A stretch of 64,000 nucleotides of DNA from Salegentibacter sp. (GCA_017795085.1 CP051246.1:1242514-1306513), one strand, 5' to 3'. Positions 9,779 through 19,803 are shown, counted from the first letter of the stretch. Translations and numbers: made by a program. Notes: generated by a model not told the origin, from the sequence alone.

Positions 9779-11014
9779 TTAATGTCGGTTTAAATTTTGA
9801 TAACGCTGCAAAAGGCTGGGGTGGGAGTAATGCATAAAAACATAGGCTTTATGAGGAGTAAGATTACTCAGGCTGTTTTTTGAGAGCTTTTTTAAACCGG
9901 AAATCAGGGGCTTGGGAGTATAGGTTTTACCGGCAAAATCATCGGCCTGATATTCAAATTTCCTGGAAAGCATGTTCATAATTAAACCGGTAATTTCTGA
10001 AATAGGACTATAGAGAATTCCGAAGGCTACCAAACCAACATGAAAACTCGGAATACTTACTCCCAGGGCTTGTGAGAGTACCGGGCTACCTACAAAAAGG
10101 GAAAGTAGCCAAAGTGTAAATCCGGTGGTAAGTATTGAAACACCCAGGTTTACCAAAATATGGTTTTTCTTATAGTGACCTACTTCGTGGGCCAAGACCG
10201 CTACAATTTCCTCTTCACTTAAATCATGGATCAGCGTATCGTAAAGGCTAATTCTTTTTTCTTTTCCAAAGCCGGAAAAATAAGCATTGCCCTTGGTGCT
10301 TCGTTTCGAACCGTCTATCACAAAAATATTATCGAGTTTGAAGTCGACTTCTTTGGCATAGGTTTCAATTTTACTGCGCAGAGAACCTTCTTCCAGGGGA
10401 GTTTGTTTATTAAATAGCGGTACGATGAGCCGGGCGTAAAACATATTCATTATTACCGAAAACAGGGCAATGGCTATCCAGGTGTACCACCAGAAATCTT
10501 CTTCAGCAAATTCATAAAACCAAACGATTAAGGCCAGAACACCACCTCCAATTATAGCCATCATCAGCCAGCCTTTTAATTTATCGAATATGAAGGTAGC
10601 CGGAGTAGTTTTATTAAAACCGTACTTTTCTTCAATTACAAAAGTGTTGTACCAGGAAAAGGGGAGGGTTAAAATATCGTTCCCAAGGATAATAATTCCA
10701 AAGAAAATCAGAGCGATGAGTATTGAATTATCACTAATATCCCTTGCAATTGCATCTATCCAGGGGAAACCTCCAAAAATAATAAATGCAAGGGTAAGGA
10801 TTAGGGAAAATCCCGAAGTAAGGATTCCAAAACGATAACGCTCCTTTTTATACCGCTGCGATTTTTCATAAGCTTCTTTATCGTACACATCACTGAGTTC
10901 TTCCGGTATCGGATCATCAAAATGTTTGGCGTTAAGGGTATCTAGAATTTTATCGATTAAAAAATCGATGATAATGACCGCTAAAATGATATAATATAAA
11001 GTTTCTGGACTCAA
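9779..11014 (-). CDS. M48 family CAAX-type membrane metalloprotease
   Basis: A 411-residue integral-membrane protease of the Ste24/CAAX prenyl protease 1 type. It has an N-terminal extension with several transmembrane helices, the zinc site HEVGH (H276, E277, H280) and a downstream conserved FEYQADDFA segment supplying the third ligand. The family removes peptides from membrane proteins during quality control; in bacteria no prenylated substrate is implied. It is the last gene before a 280-base gap and has its own candidate promoter on the minus strand. Confidence 0.92.
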   Translation of the reverse strand: MSPETLYYIILAVIIIDFLIDKILDTLNAKHFDDPIPEELSDVYDKEAYEKSQRYKKERYRFGILTSGFSLILTLAFIIFGGFPWIDAIARDISDNSILIALIFFGIIILGNDILTLPFSWYNTFVIEEKYGFNKTTPATFIFDKLKGWLMMAIIGGGVLALIVWFYEFAEEDFWWYTWIAIALFSVIMNMFYARLIVPLFNKQTPLEEGSLRSKIETYAKEVDFKLDNIFVIDGSKRSTKGNAYFSGFGKEKRISLYDTLIHDLSEEEIVAVLAHEVGHYKKNHILVNLGVSILTTGFTLWLLSLFVGSPVLSQALGVSIPSFHVGLVAFGILYSPISEITGLIMNMLSRKFEYQADDFAGKTYTPKPLISGLKKLSKNSLSNLTPHKAYVFMHYSHPSLLQRYQNLNRH

Positions 11015-11072
11015 AGGTTTATGGTTTTAATTTCTTTATTGGTTTGAAAAGTAATTTTTGTCAAAGTGGTTT

Positions 11073-11099
11073 CAAAATTATAGGTAAGCTTCCTTACAA
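11073..11099 (-). promoter_or_regulatory. Bacteroidota-type promoter for the M48 protease gene
   Basis: On the minus strand the -7 element TAATTTTG (11073-11080) is preceded by TTG (11097-11099) with a 16-base spacer. It lies about 60 bases upstream of the protease start. The spacer holds a short inverted repeat GTAAG-CTTC-CTTAC (11084-11097). The motif match is seen; promoter activity is inferred. Confidence 0.45.
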
Positions 11100-11296
11100 T
11101 CCCGATGGAAATTCGAGGTGGTAATCTTTTACCTGATTTCTAGATTGTGAAATTATATCATATCACGCAAGGGCATATTTTCAGCAATTTTAGGAATTCT
11201 ATAAAGAAATTATATTATCTTGAATTGATTTTGAAACCGTCCCGAATCCTTTCGATACAGCATATTGACTTTGTAATTTATCACACCACCTCAATT

Positions 11297-12103
11297 TTAA
11301 AAATCACACTTCGCTCGTTGCCGTTTGGCTTCAAAAATAAGAATTCCCGCTGCAACCGAAACATTCATGGAATCGATTTTCCCCTGCATGGGGATAATGA
11401 TATTTTGGGTAGAATTTTCCAACCATTTTTCGCTTAAGCCTTCGGCTTCGGTACCCACCACTATAGCTGCAGGGCCGGTAAAATCAATTTTTTGGTATTC
11501 TTTTGAAGCCTGCAAAGCCGCTGCATAAATTTTGATAAGTTTATGCTGAAGAAAGTCTATAATTTCTTTAGTACTTCCCGTGGCTACCGGGATGGTAAAA
11601 ACCCCACCTACACTTGAACGGATTATATTGGGGTTATATAAATCGGTTTTGGGATTAGCGATAATTACCGCATCTAAAGCCGCAGCATCGGCTGTTCGAA
11701 GCAATGCCCCAATATTTCCCGGTTTTTCGGGAGCTTCTGCCACTAGAATCAAGGGATTTTCTTTTTCCAGCTTAAGGTTTTTTAAAGAATTTTCTCTGCT
11801 TTTAAAAACCGAAATTAATCCTTCGGTACTGCTTCGGTAACTGAGCTTACGATAAATTTCCAATGAAATTTCAATGATTTCAGGATCTTGTTTTTCCGTA
11901 AATTCTATGAGTTTTTCCTGGGGAAATAAATCTTGGCAAAAAAACAGTTTTTTTAGGCTGAAACCACCTTTTAAGGCTAGTCCCGTTTCCCGAATTCCTT
12001 CCACCGGAAAAAGCTTTTCTTTTCTGCGTTTCCGGGATTTTTCCTGAAGTTGGATCAGGTTTTTAATCTCAGGATTCTGGGGGCTACTGATTTCTTTAAT
12101 CAT
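11297..12103 (-). CDS. TrmH/SpoU family RNA 2'-O-methyltransferase
   Basis: A 268-residue SPOUT-class RNA methyltransferase. The N-terminal substrate-binding part (ISSPQNPEIKNLIQLQEKSRKRRKEK...FPVEGIRE) is followed by the SAM-binding knot motifs GNIGALLRTADAAALDAVI, SSVGGVFTIPV, VVGTEAEGL and IPMQGKIDSMNVSVAAGI. It probably methylates a ribose in tRNA or 23S rRNA. The specific nucleotide is not predictable. I chose the ATG at 12103 over an upstream one at 12157 because family homology starts with MIKEISS. Confidence 0.9.
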   Translation of the reverse strand: MIKEISSPQNPEIKNLIQLQEKSRKRRKEKLFPVEGIRETGLALKGGFSLKKLFFCQDLFPQEKLIEFTEKQDPEIIEISLEIYRKLSYRSSTEGLISVFKSRENSLKNLKLEKENPLILVAEAPEKPGNIGALLRTADAAALDAVIIANPKTDLYNPNIIRSSVGGVFTIPVATGSTKEIIDFLQHKLIKIYAAALQASKEYQKIDFTGPAAIVVGTEAEGLSEKWLENSTQNIIIPMQGKIDSMNVSVAAGILIFEAKRQRAKCDF

Positions 12104-12320
12104 ATGCGGTAAAATTACGCAGATTTTAATAAAAAATACCCCCAAAAGTGGAGGCATTTTTTATCTAGACAAGATCAATACGAGTGTTTTCCATTAAATA
12201 GGACTGTTGATTTTAAGTGAATTCAATTGGTCAATAGTATGGAGAAATGTCCCTCAGCTAAGAGAAACTTTTCGATACAAACCTGATTGCTATAGGGATC
12301 ACTAGAGTTTTACTTTTAAA

Positions 12321-13631
12321 TTATTTCGCTTTTTTCTCTTTGTATTTATTGCTGTAGCGCTGGTAAAGTTCGGTTTGATGAGTTTCCAGACTAATGTCAC
12401 GCCCCTGGATAAAGGCGCGTTCAATAATATTGCCTCGCATATCCAGTGCATCACCTTCACTTATAAAAAGCGTAGCGTCTTTTCCTTTTTCTAAAGTGCC
12501 GGCAACTTCATCAATTCCCAGAATTTGTGCTACATTGGAGGTGATTAACTTTAGGGCCTCTTCTTTTTCTAAGCCGTGTGCTACCGCTGTACCGGCATAA
12601 AAAGGAAGGTTTCGGGTGTTCATGCGTTCCATGCGTCCCGCGGACTGAATACCGACTAATACCCCTGCCTGATGTAATTGAGCAGCCAATTTATAAGGGT
12701 AATCATAATCGTCGTCATCCTTATCGGGAGTATTATGGGGCCGGTTGGTTAATACTGAAATATTGTTTTTTTTCAAGGTCTCGGCTAGCTTTAAGGCTTG
12801 GTAACCTCCAACAATTGTGAGTTTACCGAGCGCTTGTTCTTTCATAAATTGAATGACATCCAAAATCTCTTTTTCTCCATCAACATGAACAAAAACACTT
12901 TTTTTGTTTTCAAAAACCGGTTTCATTGCCTGATAGGGGAGGTGGGCAATTTCCTGATCCCCGTTTAAATAAGCTTTGGCCGAATTAAAAAATTCAGTGA
13001 TTTCACGAACCTCTTTTTGGTACTCTTCATTAGCTTTTATAACAGAATCTTCGTCGGCCCACCAACGGCCCCTTGAAAAACTATTTGGCCAATTAAGGTG
13101 GATAGCGTCATTTTCTTTTATCACGGCATCTTCCCAGTTCCAGGCATCAAATTGAACAACGGATGATGTTCCTGAAATGCGACTACCACGGGGAACAATT
13201 TGCCCCATCAATACACCGTTTGGCCGCATCGATTCTACCAGTTTACTTTCGGTATTATAAGCAATAATACTTCTGATATGCGGTAGCATTTCCCCGATTT
13301 CATCTTCATCATCGGTGGCGCGTACGGCATCCACTTCCACAAGGCCCAGGGTAGAATTTGCGGCAATAAAACCCGGGTAAACATGCTTACCTTGAGCTTC
13401 AATAATTTCGCCGCGGTATTGCATTTTGGTTTCTCCGGCATCCATCACCTGAGTGATTTTAGCATTTTCAAATATTATAAGGCTATTTTCTATTACTTCG
13501 CCATTACCAAGATGGGCTGTTGCCCCTACAATTGTAACAGCATCCGACTGCTTTGGCGCCGGGGTTTGTTGTGCAAGAGTATTGGCAGCAAAACTGAAAA
13601 GCGCCAATAAGGTTATATATTTTAGTTTCAT
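12321..13631 (-). CDS. Secreted amidohydrolase-like protein (imidazolonepropionase-type fold)
   Basis: A 436-residue protein with a signal peptide (KLKYITLLALFSFAANTLAQ) and amidohydrolase-superfamily framing: an N-terminal beta-sandwich ending in GKHVYPGFI and a C-terminal ATLFISEGDALDM-type composite domain. The expected HxH metal motif after YPGFI is missing; the sequence there reads AANSTLGLVEVDA. It may therefore be catalytically altered or a structural partner of the 990-residue paralogue encoded 12 bases upstream, with which it surely shares a transcript. Periplasmic location is inferred from the signal peptide. Confidence 0.8.
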   Translation of the reverse strand: MKLKYITLLALFSFAANTLAQQTPAPKQSDAVTIVGATAHLGNGEVIENSLIIFENAKITQVMDAGETKMQYRGEIIEAQGKHVYPGFIAANSTLGLVEVDAVRATDDEDEIGEMLPHIRSIIAYNTESKLVESMRPNGVLMGQIVPRGSRISGTSSVVQFDAWNWEDAVIKENDAIHLNWPNSFSRGRWWADEDSVIKANEEYQKEVREITEFFNSAKAYLNGDQEIAHLPYQAMKPVFENKKSVFVHVDGEKEILDVIQFMKEQALGKLTIVGGYQALKLAETLKKNNISVLTNRPHNTPDKDDDDYDYPYKLAAQLHQAGVLVGIQSAGRMERMNTRNLPFYAGTAVAHGLEKEEALKLITSNVAQILGIDEVAGTLEKGKDATLFISEGDALDMRGNIIERAFIQGRDISLETHQTELYQRYSNKYKEKKAK

Positions 13632-13643
13632 TTTAATTATATT

Positions 13644-16616
13644 TTAGTGTATGGCTTCTAAAGTTCCACAGTGAATGTGTTGTTCTTTTTCTTTGCTTAC
13701 CGGCTGGGTTTTTACGCCATCGTTTTTAGCCTTTAGCATTTGGGTAATTAAATTGTTTCGCTGTTTGGAAATAACTTTACGTAGTTCTTTATCACGTTGC
13801 AAATCAAAATAAACCGCCCCCTGAATTAAGGTCTTTTCTGCTTTGGCATAAACCGAAAGTGGGTTATCACTCCACAATACCAAATCGGCATCTTTTCCGG
13901 TTTTTATACTCCCTACACGATTGTCAATATGAAGTAGTTTTGCCGGGTTTAAGGTTATGAATTTCCAAGCCTCTTCTTCTGAAACACCCCCGTATTTTAT
14001 GCTTTTGGCTGCTTCCTGGTTCAGACGCCGGCTCATTTCAGCATCATCGCTGTTTATGGCTGTGGTTATGCCAACTTTATGCATAAGAGATGCATTAAAA
14101 GGAATGGCGTCATTCACTTCATATTTATAAGCCCACCAGTCAGAAAAAGTTGAACCACCTGCTCCATGCTCCTTCATTTTATCGGCTACTTTATACCCTT
14201 CCAGGATGTGGGTGAAGGTATTTATGTGGAAATCGAAATTTTCAGCCACTTTCATCAACATATTGATTTCACTTTGTACGTAAGAATGTGCGGTTACGAA
14301 ACGCTCCATTTTCAGAATTTCTGAAATGGTTTCCATTTCCAGGTCTTTACGAGCGTCAGCTGAAGTTTTTTTAGCTTCATATTCTCGGGCGCGGGTAAAA
14401 TAATCAGTGAAAACCTGTTCTACGCCCATACGGGTTTGCGGAAAGCGTGAACGACTTCCCCAATTTGATTGTTTTACATTTTCACCCAAAGCGAATTTTA
14501 TAAATTTAGGAGCATCTTTCAATAGCATTTCTTCTGCAGCCGCGCCCCACTTTAATCGTAAAATAGCAGAGCGGCCACCAATTGGATTTGCTGATCCGTG
14601 TAAAAGCTGAATAGTGGTTACCCCGCCGGCAAGGTTTCGGTAGATGTTAATATCGGTAGGGTCTATCACGTCTTCCATGGTCACTTCTGCGGAAGAATTA
14701 TGCCCAGCCTCATTTATTGCTGAAGCTGCAATATGCGAATGCTCATCGATTATCCCTGAAGTCAGGTGCTTTCCCGTAGCATCGATTTCACGAGCATTTC
14801 CGGCATTGATATTATTGCCGATACGGGAGATTTTTCCATTTTTAACCAATACATCGGTATTTTTCAGAATACCTTCTTCCCCATTGGTCCAAACTGTAGC
14901 GTTTCGGAACAGAATATTTTCAGCTTCAGGTAGTTTATCAAATCCGTAAGCTACATTAGGGTAACTTACCGATACAATTTCGGGAGTTTCCGTTTTTTGA
15001 TTCTTTTTGTCTTTCTTCGCTTCGGAAGTTTCCTCAGCTTTTTTGACAGCAGTAAAAGTGCTTTCAGAACCATTGGCTAAAATGGCTTTTCCTGAAATTT
15101 TATCGGTTTTTTTCGGAACTTTAGAAATCAGCCTGATAAATTCGGCTTTAGTGGTATCGGGCGAAGAAAGTAACAAATTTATCCAGTTATTGGAAAAACT
15201 GAGTTTTGAACCTATTTTCATTTCCCCGAGTTTAACTTCAGCTTTAGGCTTTGCGGGCTCTCCTGAAATTTTAACTTTATAAGTTTTACCATCTACTACC
15301 AAATCATAATCGCCTTTAATATTGGTAGTATTCATATCTTCAAGTACGGCACGCCTTCCCTGTACCCAATTTTCGTAAAGCGTAGTTTCTTTATCAAAAA
15401 AGTCGCCGGAAGTAATAATAAAATTTGCCCAGGCACCTTCTTGTAAGTTTCCTAAACGATTTTCTTCGCCAATCAATTTAGCGGGAGTAGTGGTAAGGGC
15501 CGCTAAAGCAATTTCTTTATCCAACCCGTATTCAACGGCCTTCAGAAGATTTTTTCTGAAATCTTTTTCCGTGGTTTCAAGTCCTTTAGTAGTTAGTATA
15601 AATGGAACCTCGTTTTCAGCAAGGATTTTAAGATTTGCAGGCGCCTGGTTCCAGCGTTTCATCTCAGCGAGACTTACTTCCTTGGCCAGGTAAGGGTCCT
15701 CCACATCGTAAGCATCCGGAAAATTAAGAGGAAGGATAAAAGTGGCTCCGGTTTTTTTGATTTCCTCTACACGTTCAAATTCAAAACCGCTTCCTAAAAT
15801 AGCATATTGAATCCCGAATTCATCACCAATCTTATCAGCACGCAATTCATCCAGCAGATTATCAACAGCAAAAATTTGCAGCAGGTTTTTGTTATTATTT
15901 ATGGCTTCCAGAGCCAGGTCTTTATTTTTTGATTTCCCTTTTGCGTACCATTTAGCATCATAATAGGCCTGGCGAATCAAGGCCATCGCACCCATTGTTG
16001 AGGTGGGATACGATTGCCTGGATTTTACACTCTTATCAAAAGAAAGGTATTGCGCAGAGCGCTCTTTTAAAATACGATCGCCCTCAGTGGCATCGGGACT
16101 TAGAGCAATCAGCATTCCGTTTCCACGAATAATTCCGTCGGCTTGATGGGTATTTACAACCCCAAAACCTGCTTTTTGCATGTTCTCAGCCAACTTTTTA
16201 TCGTAGCTGAAATAGGAAAGAGCCTTGGTGTCCGGGCGAATATGGTCATTCCAGTAATAGCCTTCGCGGCCGGCTTTGTACTGGGGCTGGTCACTACCTT
16301 CAGCTTCTTTGGGTTTTTTAATTCCAAAAGTGCTGTACAAATCAATAAAAGAAGGGTATACTTCTTTACCTGTAAGGTCTATAGTCTGACTATTTGCAGG
16401 AATATTGATGTTTTTTCCAATAGCAGAAATTTTGCCATCTTTTATAGCAAACATCGCGTTTTCAATAATTTCACCGGGTTTTACATGAATTTTGGCATTA
16501 GTAAAAATAGTGGTTCCGGTGCGACTGGTTTTTACACCATCGTTTTTAGGAAAATATTCCTGGGCATGCAATTGCATTCCAATCAGAAATAAGCATAGTA
16601 ATAGTTTTAATCTCAT
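13644..16616 (-). CDS. Secreted double-domain amidohydrolase
   Basis: A 990-residue exported protein built from two tandem amidohydrolase modules. The first (about residues 25-430) has the frame of the fold but no HxH after YPSFIDLYSTFG. The second (about 560-960) has an intact-looking metal site start HSHIAASAINEAGH, a late NSDDAEMSRR motif and the closing KTGKDADLVLWSDNPLSVYAKAEKT segment. So only the C-terminal module is likely to be a hydrolase of cyclic amides or peptides. A signal peptide (LKLLLCLFLIGMQLHAQ) is evident. It is followed by the smaller paralogue in the same operon. The substrate is unknown. Confidence 0.85.
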   Translation of the reverse strand: MRLKLLLCLFLIGMQLHAQEYFPKNDGVKTSRTGTTIFTNAKIHVKPGEIIENAMFAIKDGKISAIGKNINIPANSQTIDLTGKEVYPSFIDLYSTFGIKKPKEAEGSDQPQYKAGREGYYWNDHIRPDTKALSYFSYDKKLAENMQKAGFGVVNTHQADGIIRGNGMLIALSPDATEGDRILKERSAQYLSFDKSVKSRQSYPTSTMGAMALIRQAYYDAKWYAKGKSKNKDLALEAINNNKNLLQIFAVDNLLDELRADKIGDEFGIQYAILGSGFEFERVEEIKKTGATFILPLNFPDAYDVEDPYLAKEVSLAEMKRWNQAPANLKILAENEVPFILTTKGLETTEKDFRKNLLKAVEYGLDKEIALAALTTTPAKLIGEENRLGNLQEGAWANFIITSGDFFDKETTLYENWVQGRRAVLEDMNTTNIKGDYDLVVDGKTYKVKISGEPAKPKAEVKLGEMKIGSKLSFSNNWINLLLSSPDTTKAEFIRLISKVPKKTDKISGKAILANGSESTFTAVKKAEETSEAKKDKKNQKTETPEIVSVSYPNVAYGFDKLPEAENILFRNATVWTNGEEGILKNTDVLVKNGKISRIGNNINAGNAREIDATGKHLTSGIIDEHSHIAASAINEAGHNSSAEVTMEDVIDPTDINIYRNLAGGVTTIQLLHGSANPIGGRSAILRLKWGAAAEEMLLKDAPKFIKFALGENVKQSNWGSRSRFPQTRMGVEQVFTDYFTRAREYEAKKTSADARKDLEMETISEILKMERFVTAHSYVQSEINMLMKVAENFDFHINTFTHILEGYKVADKMKEHGAGGSTFSDWWAYKYEVNDAIPFNASLMHKVGITTAINSDDAEMSRRLNQEAAKSIKYGGVSEEEAWKFITLNPAKLLHIDNRVGSIKTGKDADLVLWSDNPLSVYAKAEKTLIQGAVYFDLQRDKELRKVISKQRNNLITQMLKAKNDGVKTQPVSKEKEQHIHCGTLEAIH

Positions 16617-16776
16617 AGAATTAAAGATTTTATTAGCATGTGATTTTAATTTGGAAAGGGTAAATTAAGAAAAAATTAAATAAACAGACGTGTTATGCGA
16701 TTTTCAGTAGAAAAAATAAAAGATTGACAGTATGAGCTTTAATTTTTTAAATATCCGTAAAGAGTCATAATCGTAT

Positions 16777-16860
16777 TATCACCCTGAACTTGATTCAGGG
16801 GCTAATTTGTATATTTCTGATTTACATCTTATTAGATGCTGAAACGAGTTCAGGATGACG
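16777..16860. repeat. REP-like hairpin element (type B)
   Basis: The 298-base gap between the double amidohydrolase and DUF3810 genes contains inverted arms 16777-16803 (core ACCCTGAACTTGATTCAGG) and 16834-16860 (core GAAACGAGTTCAGGATGACG). They read as imperfect reverse complements around a roughly 30-base centre. The text matches the 'GTCATCCTGAACTTGTTTCAGG' type of dispersed repeat often seen in Bacteroidota. No ORF or promoter was recognised in the rest of the gap. Confidence 0.65.
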
Positions 16861-16914
16861 TAAAAATGTCAATTATTACCAATAACGGATAATCAGTTTA
16901 TTTTTTAGCAAAAT

Positions 16915-17985
16915 CTAAAATTTACGCTCTTTATCAAAATAATTAACCAATAGGGCTACCACATAACTGTAGCTTTTCATCCCCTCGGCCTGGTTGTTTG
17001 CGATAAGGTATTGGTTGTAAGTAGCCTGAAACAAAGGTTCCAGCGGATTCTGATGTTCGAGCCAAAATTCTTCAACTTCCCGATAATTTTCTAAAATTCC
17101 CGGCCTGATAACTTCTTTTAACCGCTTGAATTCATCAGGATTTCGCAAATAGACTTCGTGCATACAATAGCGTAGCGCAAAGGTGTAGCCTGAATAGCGA
17201 AAATAGTTGTCGGGATGGTTCATCGTGGCCAGGCAGGCGATAAAGTTTGCTTCGTTTTCTTTGGCAAAACCCAGTTGATGGCCAATTTCATGACTGGCGG
17301 TGGTAGGTAATTTATAAGGAACAATTTGGGTATTTACCTGCGCTTCCCCGGTAATCGGGTTTAAATATCCATTAAAGCCCATATAGGTAAGAGGAATGCT
17401 GTATAATGAGGGCTTTATATTTTCATTTCGGTAAGTAAGTTCAGGATATTGAGCACTAAGGGTAACATAACCTTTTATGGTTTTTTCAAATAACTCGTTT
17501 TGATGATAAGGAATTACAATAGCTGAAGAATCATTGGGTTCTAAACTTTTATGGATTTCATTAGACTGATTTATAAGTCTTTCGGTAAGGTTTATTAATT
17601 CCTTAGTTGAATAATCGTGATTGATTTTTAAGGCCTTATGTAAGGGCAGACGATAATAATTTAGCCCCCAGAAAATGTGAAAACAACCGTAAATTATTGA
17701 GAGTACGGCCAAGGCTTCCAATATCCATTTTTTGGGTTGGCGTAGCCGGGTTTTTATTCGTTTTATTAACCATAAAATCAGTATAATTCCGGCTGTGGTA
17801 TATAAAAAATCACCCAAACTAAATGGAACAAATCCCAGGAAATAGCGAATTATAGGAGAGACATAAGCATAAAATTTCAGGCTATACCATTCCTCTACCC
17901 ATAAGGGTTTGGTGGCGAGGAATTTTACCAGGATAAATTGTACCGGTAACAGCAGGGCTAAAATAATAAGGCTTTTCTTTTTCAC
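16915..17985 (-). CDS. DUF3810 family membrane-anchored putative zinc protease
   Basis: A 356-residue protein with about three N-terminal transmembrane helices (SLIILALLLPVQFILV; YFLGFVPFSLGDFLYTTAGIILILWLI; WILEALAVLSIIYGCFHIFWG) followed by a soluble domain carrying HEIGH (H232, E233, H236) and a nearby glutamate in KENEANF, the signature of a gluzincin zinc protease. DUF3810 is a Bacteroidota family without a defined substrate. The motif supports peptidase activity; function beyond that is unknown. Confidence 0.85.
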   Translation of the reverse strand: MKKKSLIILALLLPVQFILVKFLATKPLWVEEWYSLKFYAYVSPIIRYFLGFVPFSLGDFLYTTAGIILILWLIKRIKTRLRQPKKWILEALAVLSIIYGCFHIFWGLNYYRLPLHKALKINHDYSTKELINLTERLINQSNEIHKSLEPNDSSAIVIPYHQNELFEKTIKGYVTLSAQYPELTYRNENIKPSLYSIPLTYMGFNGYLNPITGEAQVNTQIVPYKLPTTASHEIGHQLGFAKENEANFIACLATMNHPDNYFRYSGYTFALRYCMHEVYLRNPDEFKRLKEVIRPGILENYREVEEFWLEHQNPLEPLFQATYNQYLIANNQAEGMKSYSYVVALLVNYFDKERKF

Positions 17986-18195
17986 TTTTCAAAAATACAA
18001 GCTTTGTATTAAACAGCATATAGATAATACAATTTGACGATAATTTATACTATTTGGTTTAGCCCTTAAATAAAGTACAAGAAGAAAATCAAGGCTTGGA
18101 TTTTAAAATTCTTGGTTATTATAGAGGAAATGCTGCTGTGTTGGTTAAAATCATACTAAAATCGGGTGTGATTTTCCATTTTCTTTAATTACCAA

Positions 18196-18203
18196 TATAT
18201 TTG
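18196..18203 (+). promoter_or_regulatory. -7 promoter element upstream of pepD
   Basis: TATATTTG matches the Bacteroidota -7 consensus TAnnTTTG and lies 23 bases before the ATG at 18227. No convincing TTG element is found at the proper distance. It overlaps an alternative in-frame GTG at 18203, which argues against that GTG being the start. Confidence 0.45.
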
Positions 18204-18226
18204 TGTATACATCAAAAAATATACCG

Positions 18227-19690
18227 ATGAACGAAGAAATAAGGGTGCTAGAGCCACAAGTAATCTGGAAAAACTTTGCTGATCTCAATGAGGTGCCCCG
18301 TCCTTCAAAAAAAGAGGACCAGGTAATTGAATTTATAAAAAACTTTGGCAATAGTTTAAACCTTGAAACCGAAGTGGATGAAACCGGAAATGTGTTAATT
18401 AAAAAGCCGGCCACAAAGGGAATGGAAAACCGAAAGAAAGTGGTTTTACAATCTCATCTTGATATGGTTCATCAAAAAAATAACGATACCGAGTTTGATT
18501 TTTCTACCCGCGGTATTGAAATGTATGTTGATGAAGAAGGTTGGGTGCGTGCCCGCGGAACAACACTTGGAGCAGATAATGGTTTAGGTGTTGCTGCGAT
18601 GATGGCTGTTCTTGAGAGTGAAGATTTGTCCCATCCCGAACTTGAAGCTTTATTTACTATAGATGAAGAAACCGGAATGACCGGGGCTAAAGGTTTAAAA
18701 CAGGAGTTTTTGTCTGGAGATGTTCTTCTAAACCTTGATACTGAAGAAGATGATGAGATTGGAATAGGCTGTGCCGGTGGAGTTGATATTACCGCGGTAA
18801 GGGATTATGAAATTGAACATACTCCTGAGAATTCTGTGGGTTATTCTATTTCGGTAAATGGTTTACGTGGCGGTCATTCAGGAATGGATATTATTAAAGG
18901 ATTGGGTAATGCCAATAAATTACTTGCCAGACTGCTTTACGATTCTAATAAAGATTTTGGCCTGCGACTTTCGGAATTGGAAGGAGGCGGACTTCGGAAT
19001 GCTATTCCTCGGGAAAGTCGTGCTTTAGTAGCTGTAGATCGTGCAAATACCGAAACTTTTCTGAATGAAGCTATTATGCAAATTAGAGAAATAAAAGCTG
19101 AATATGCTTCCCTGGAACCTAATCTTGATATTGAAATTACTGAAGCTGAAGTGCCGGATGAGGTGATGAAAATTGAAGATCAACTGGAAGTGATAAAAAG
19201 TATTTCAGCTGCCCATAACGGGGTGTATAGAATGAGTCCCGATATTGAAGGTTTGGTGGAAGCCTCTAATAATATTGCCAGTGTGAATGTAGGTAAAGGC
19301 AAGGTTAAAATTACTTGCTTAACCCGTTCTTCGGTAGAATCTTCCAAGCAAGATTTGACCAATAGCCTGGAGTCAGTATTTGAACTGGGCGGATTTAAAG
19401 TAAAGTTATCAGGAGAATATCCCGGGTGGGCTCCAAATCCTGATTCGGCAATCTTAAAAGTGGTAGATAAAATTTATCAAAAACAAAATGGTAAAGAAGC
19501 CCATATTGCCGCCTGTCACGCCGGCTTGGAATGTGGGATAATCGGCAATCGCTACCCCGATTTAGATATGGTTTCTTTCGGGCCAACTATTCGCGGGGCA
19601 CATTCTCCCGATGAGCGTGCAAGCGTGGAATCAACTCAGAAATTTTGGAAATTTTTAAAAGAAGTATTGGGGAATATTCCGGAGAAATAA
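18227..19690 (+). CDS. pepD: Aminoacyl-histidine dipeptidase (M20C, PepD)
   Basis: A 487-residue cytoplasmic metallo-dipeptidase that hydrolyses Xaa-His and other dipeptides. M20C landmarks are present: LQSHLDMVHQ (first metal histidine), GADNGLGVAAMMA (bridging aspartate), TIDEETGMTGAKGL (catalytic glutamate pair), LDTEEDDEIGIGCAGG, the lid-domain NGLRGGHSGMDI and the C-terminal ACHAGLECG and GPTIRGAHSPDE motifs. The ATG at 18227 (MNEEIRVLEPQ) fits the family better than the upstream GTG. The gene is alone on the plus strand between minus-strand genes and ends at a strong bidirectional terminator. Confidence 0.95.
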   Translation: MNEEIRVLEPQVIWKNFADLNEVPRPSKKEDQVIEFIKNFGNSLNLETEVDETGNVLIKKPATKGMENRKKVVLQSHLDMVHQKNNDTEFDFSTRGIEMYVDEEGWVRARGTTLGADNGLGVAAMMAVLESEDLSHPELEALFTIDEETGMTGAKGLKQEFLSGDVLLNLDTEEDDEIGIGCAGGVDITAVRDYEIEHTPENSVGYSISVNGLRGGHSGMDIIKGLGNANKLLARLLYDSNKDFGLRLSELEGGGLRNAIPRESRALVAVDRANTETFLNEAIMQIREIKAEYASLEPNLDIEITEAEVPDEVMKIEDQLEVIKSISAAHNGVYRMSPDIEGLVEASNNIASVNVGKGKVKITCLTRSSVESSKQDLTNSLESVFELGGFKVKLSGEYPGWAPNPDSAILKVVDKIYQKQNGKEAHIAACHAGLECGIIGNRYPDLDMVSFGPTIRGAHSPDERASVESTQKFWKFLKEVLGNIPEK

Positions 19691-19713
19691 AAATACATAT
19701 AATTTAAAAAAAA

Positions 19714-19746
19714 GAGGCTGTCTTAAAAAGACAGCCTCTTTTTTTT
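19714..19746. terminator. Bidirectional rho-independent terminator
   Basis: A perfect 11-base stem GAGGCTGTCTT (19714-19724) pairs with AAGACAGCCTC (19728-19738) across a 3-base loop. It is flanked by A-runs before and an eight-base T-run after, so it can serve pepD on the plus strand and the peptidylprolyl isomerase gene on the minus strand. Confidence 0.9.
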
Positions 19747-19803
19747 AAAAGGTATAGCCCGATTAATAATTCCTCCCTTTTTTGGGAAGGTCAGGGGGCT
19801 TTT

